From Deltaproteobacteria bacterium (GTDB lineage Bacteria; Myxococcota_A; UBA9042; PHBI01): a DNA stretch of 43,830 nucleotides. The translations under genes were made by a program, and so were the position numbers. Below the pieces are notes generated by a model. It worked only from the letters and a program-made list of their open reading frames with translations. It searched no databases and was not told the DNA's origin. Within the stretch, counting starts at the first letter, position 1, and each line of letters opens with the position of its first letter. Shown here piece after piece: positions 41,955 to 43,830 of the stretch. The stretch covers positions 1-43,830 of the forward strand of contig WYBB01000098.1 of the NCBI GenBank assembly GCA_011526585.1, in the 5' to 3' direction.

Positions 41955-43830
41955 TCACACTCTGCGACGCCGCGCCGCGAGCGCCATCAGGAAGACGGCG
42001 AGCACGCCCAGGGTCGCCTCGCCGCCCGCACCGCAGCCGCTGTCCTCGTCGCCGCCCTCGTCGAGGGTGTCGTCGTGCGGGTCGTGCGGGTCGCACGCGT
42101 CGCCGAGGCCGTCGCCGTCTTTGTCGAGCTGCTCCAGGTTGGTGATGAACGGGCAGTTGTCGTCGGCGTTGTCGATGCCGTCGCCGTCGACGTCGAGCCC
42201 GTCGGTGTCGTCGCAGGCGTCGCCCACCCCGTCCTCGTCGCCGTCGGCCTGGTCGGCGTTGGCGGAGAACGCGCAGTTGTCCTCGCCGTTGGCCACGCCG
42301 TCGCCGTCGAGGTCGAGCCCGTCGGTGTCGTCGCAGGCGTCGCCCACGCCGTCGCCGTCGCTGTCGAGCTGGTCGGCGTTGGCGACGAACGCGCAGTTGT
42401 CGTCGTCGTTGCCGGCGCCGTCGCCGTCGAGGTCGAGCCCGTCGGTGTCGTCGCAGGCGTCGCCGAGCCCGTCGCCGTCGGCGTCGCTCTGGGTCGGGTT
42501 GGCCACGAACGCGCAGTTGTCGGCGCCGTTGGCCACACCGTCGCCGTCGGCGTCGAGGCCGTCGCTCGTGTCGCAGGCGTCGCCGAGCCCGTCGCCGTCG
42601 GCGTCGCCCTGCGCCGGATTGGCGATGAAGGCGCAGTTGTCGGTCGTGTTGTGGACCCCGTCGCCGTCGGCGTCGAGGCCGTCGGCCGCGTCGCAGGCAT
42701 CACCGACGTGGTCGCCGTCGGCGTCCGCCTGGTCGGCGTCGGCGTCGAACGGGCAGTTGTCGGCGGCGTTGTCGACGCCGTCGCCGTCGATGTCGCGGCC
42801 GTCGGCGAAGTCGCAGGCGTCGCCGAGGCCGTCCCCGTCGCTGTCGCGCTGCGAGCCGTTGTCGACGAAGGGACAGTTGTCCTCGAGGTTCGGCACGGAG
42901 TCGCCGTCGAGGTCGAGCCCGTCGGCGCCGTCACAGGCGTCGCCCAGGCCGTCGCCGTCCCCGTCGCCCTGCACCGCGTTGGACACGAACGGGCAGTTGT
43001 CGCCGAGGTTGTGCACCCCGTCGCCGTCGACGTCGCGCTCGTCGGTCTCGTCGCAGGCGTCGCCGAGGCCGTCCCCGTCGACGTCACCCTGCGCCGGGTT
43101 GGCGAGGAAGAGACAGTTGTCGGTGTCGTTGCCGACGCCGTCGCCGTCGAGGTCGAGCCCGTCGCTGGTGTCGCACGGGTCGCCGACGCCGTCGCCGTCG
43201 CTGTCGGCCTGGTCGAGGTTGACGAGGAACGGGCAGTTGTCGGCGCCGTTTTCGACCCCGTCGCCGTCCACGTCGCGCCCGTCGGCTTCGTCGCAGACGT
43301 CGCCGATCCCATCACCGTCGCTGTCGGTCTGGTTCTTCGAGTCGACGAACGGGCAGTTGTCGGTCACGTTGGGCACGCCGTCGCCGTCGACGTCGAGCCC
43401 GTCGGTCTCGTCGCAGACGTCACCGATCCCGTCGCCGTCGGCGTCCGACTGGGTGATGTTGGCGACGAACGGGCAGTTGTCGGTGTCGTTGGCCACCCCG
43501 TCGCCGTCGGCGTCGCGGCCGTCCTGGTCGTCGCAGGCGTCGCCGAGGCCGTCGCCGTCGCTGTCGGTCTGCGCATGGTTCGGCACGAACGGGCAGTTGT
43601 CGGCGGCGTTGAGGACCATGTCCATGTCGGCGTCGAGCGCGTTGTGCGAGTCGCAGGGGTCGCCGAGCGAGTCGAAGTCCATGTCGGCCTGATCGGGGTT
43701 GTAGTCGAACGGGCAGTTGTCGATCTCGTTGTCGACGCCGTCGCCGTCGAGGTCGAGCCCGTCGGTGGTGTCGCAGGCGTCGCCGACGCCGTCGTGGTCG
43801 CTGTCGAGCTGCGTCGGGTTGTAGATGAAG
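41955..43830 (-). CDS. Thrombospondin type 3 repeat protein, 3' part (start outside window)
   Basis: The last 625 residues; the frame is open to the window edge, so the N-terminus lies beyond 43830. An internal ATG at 43680-43682 is not the real start because the repeats continue upstream of it. The body is 40-residue repeats of the form DNCPF-x(n)-Q-x-DxDxDGxGDACD-x(n)-DGDGVxN, which bind calcium and make extended surface structures. The C-terminus GCGAGGEATLGVLAVFLMAL then AARRRRV resembles the MYXO-CTERM signal (Cys-Gly, hydrophobic, Arg cluster) for surface sorting. Function likely adhesion or cell-surface structure (inference). Confidence 0.88.
   Translation of the reverse strand, partial: FIYNPTQLDSDHDGVGDACDTTDGLDLDGDGVDNEIDNCPFDYNPDQADMDFDSLGDPCDSHNALDADMDMVLNAADNCPFVPNHAQTDSDGDGLGDACDDQDGRDADGDGVANDTDNCPFVANITQSDADGDGIGDVCDETDGLDVDGDGVPNVTDNCPFVDSKNQTDSDGDGIGDVCDEADGRDVDGDGVENGADNCPFLVNLDQADSDGDGVGDPCDTSDGLDLDGDGVGNDTDNCLFLANPAQGDVDGDGLGDACDETDERDVDGDGVHNLGDNCPFVSNAVQGDGDGDGLGDACDGADGLDLDGDSVPNLEDNCPFVDNGSQRDSDGDGLGDACDFADGRDIDGDGVDNAADNCPFDADADQADADGDHVGDACDAADGLDADGDGVHNTTDNCAFIANPAQGDADGDGLGDACDTSDGLDADGDGVANGADNCAFVANPTQSDADGDGLGDACDDTDGLDLDGDGAGNDDDNCAFVANADQLDSDGDGVGDACDDTDGLDLDGDGVANGEDNCAFSANADQADGDEDGVGDACDDTDGLDVDGDGIDNADDNCPFITNLEQLDKDGDGLGDACDPHDPHDDTLDEGGDEDSGCGAGGEATLGVLAVFLMALAARRRRV
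42091..43830. repeat. Array of 120-bp units (14 seen) within the thrombospondin-repeat gene
   Basis: The block CAGTTGTC (coding for the DNC of DNCPF/DNCAF) recurs at the same column, starting at about 42151, 42271, 42391 and so on to 43711, an exact 120-bp step for 14 units without any insertion or deletion. The GTCGCAGGCGTC-type segment recurs with the same step. The array continues past the window edge. Confidence 0.9.

Noticed and set aside
42091..43830. CRISPR or non-coding satellite array
   Set aside because: The 120-bp units are in frame and translate to calcium-binding thrombospondin type 3 repeats.

Overview
The window is very GC-rich and almost fully coding. It looks like a myxobacterium-type genome (phylum Myxococcota, formerly Deltaproteobacteria). 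The support is indirect but consistent: an MglA-like GTPase with two Roadblock/LC7 partners, two Hanks-type Ser/Thr kinases (one with a DUF4388 tail), a thrombospondin type 3 repeat protein ending in a Cys-Gly / hydrophobic / poly-Arg tail like the MYXO-CTERM sorting signal, many exported proteins of unknown function, and heavy use of ATGA, GTGA and TGATG stop/start overlaps. No rRNA, tRNA, CRISPR array, phage or insertion sequence was seen.

Layout. 91-2984 (minus): a five-gene unit with two Roadblock proteins, an MglA-type GTPase, a helix-hairpin-helix protein and an HU-like protein. 3358-11898 (minus): a cell-elongation operon mreB-mreC-mreD-mrdA(PBP2)-rodA that continues by overlapping codons into a small lipoprotein and a Ser/Thr kinase. 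The PBP2 carries a cysteine-rich, zinc-ribbon-like insertion. 11899-12525: a non-coding divergent region with a CCCGTG tandem repeat and hairpins. 12526-15150 (plus): a GST-like protein and a PpiD/SurA-type periplasmic folding factor. 15245-17172 (minus): an exported protein, a DUF2203 protein and a dienoyl-CoA-isomerase-like crotonase. 17405-18823 (plus): a KamA-family radical SAM enzyme. 18855-22204 (minus): a lipoprotein coupled to an 880-residue exported protein with a putative metal-binding motif.

22205-23021 is an 817-bp non-coding stretch dominated by a 473-bp nested inverted repeat. 23022-28317 (plus): an HNH nuclease-like protein with an internal duplication, coupled to pncB and nadE (NAD salvage and synthesis). 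28409-35361 (plus): a compact TonB locus of three exported proteins, a TonB-dependent receptor with an N-terminal TonB_C-like domain, ExbB, ExbD and TonB. 35442-36913 (plus): rfbC-rfbD (dTDP-rhamnose). 36929-37864 (minus): a family 2 glycosyltransferase. 37958-38437 (plus): a GNAT acetyltransferase. 38519-41874 (minus): a Tat-type exported protein of unknown function, then queE, which overlaps the end of an upstream Ser/Thr kinase gene. 41955 to the window end (minus): the C-terminal part of the thrombospondin-repeat protein, with an exact 120-bp period.

The strongest candidates for something undescribed are the Roadblock/GTPase/HhH/HU unit, the cysteine-rich insertion in PBP2, the nested palindrome at 22313-22785, and the self-contained TonB locus. 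A small palindromic repeat (REP-like) recurs at gene ends at about 15.16, 17.37 and 38.49 kb. All functional calls come from reading motifs by eye; no database search was run.
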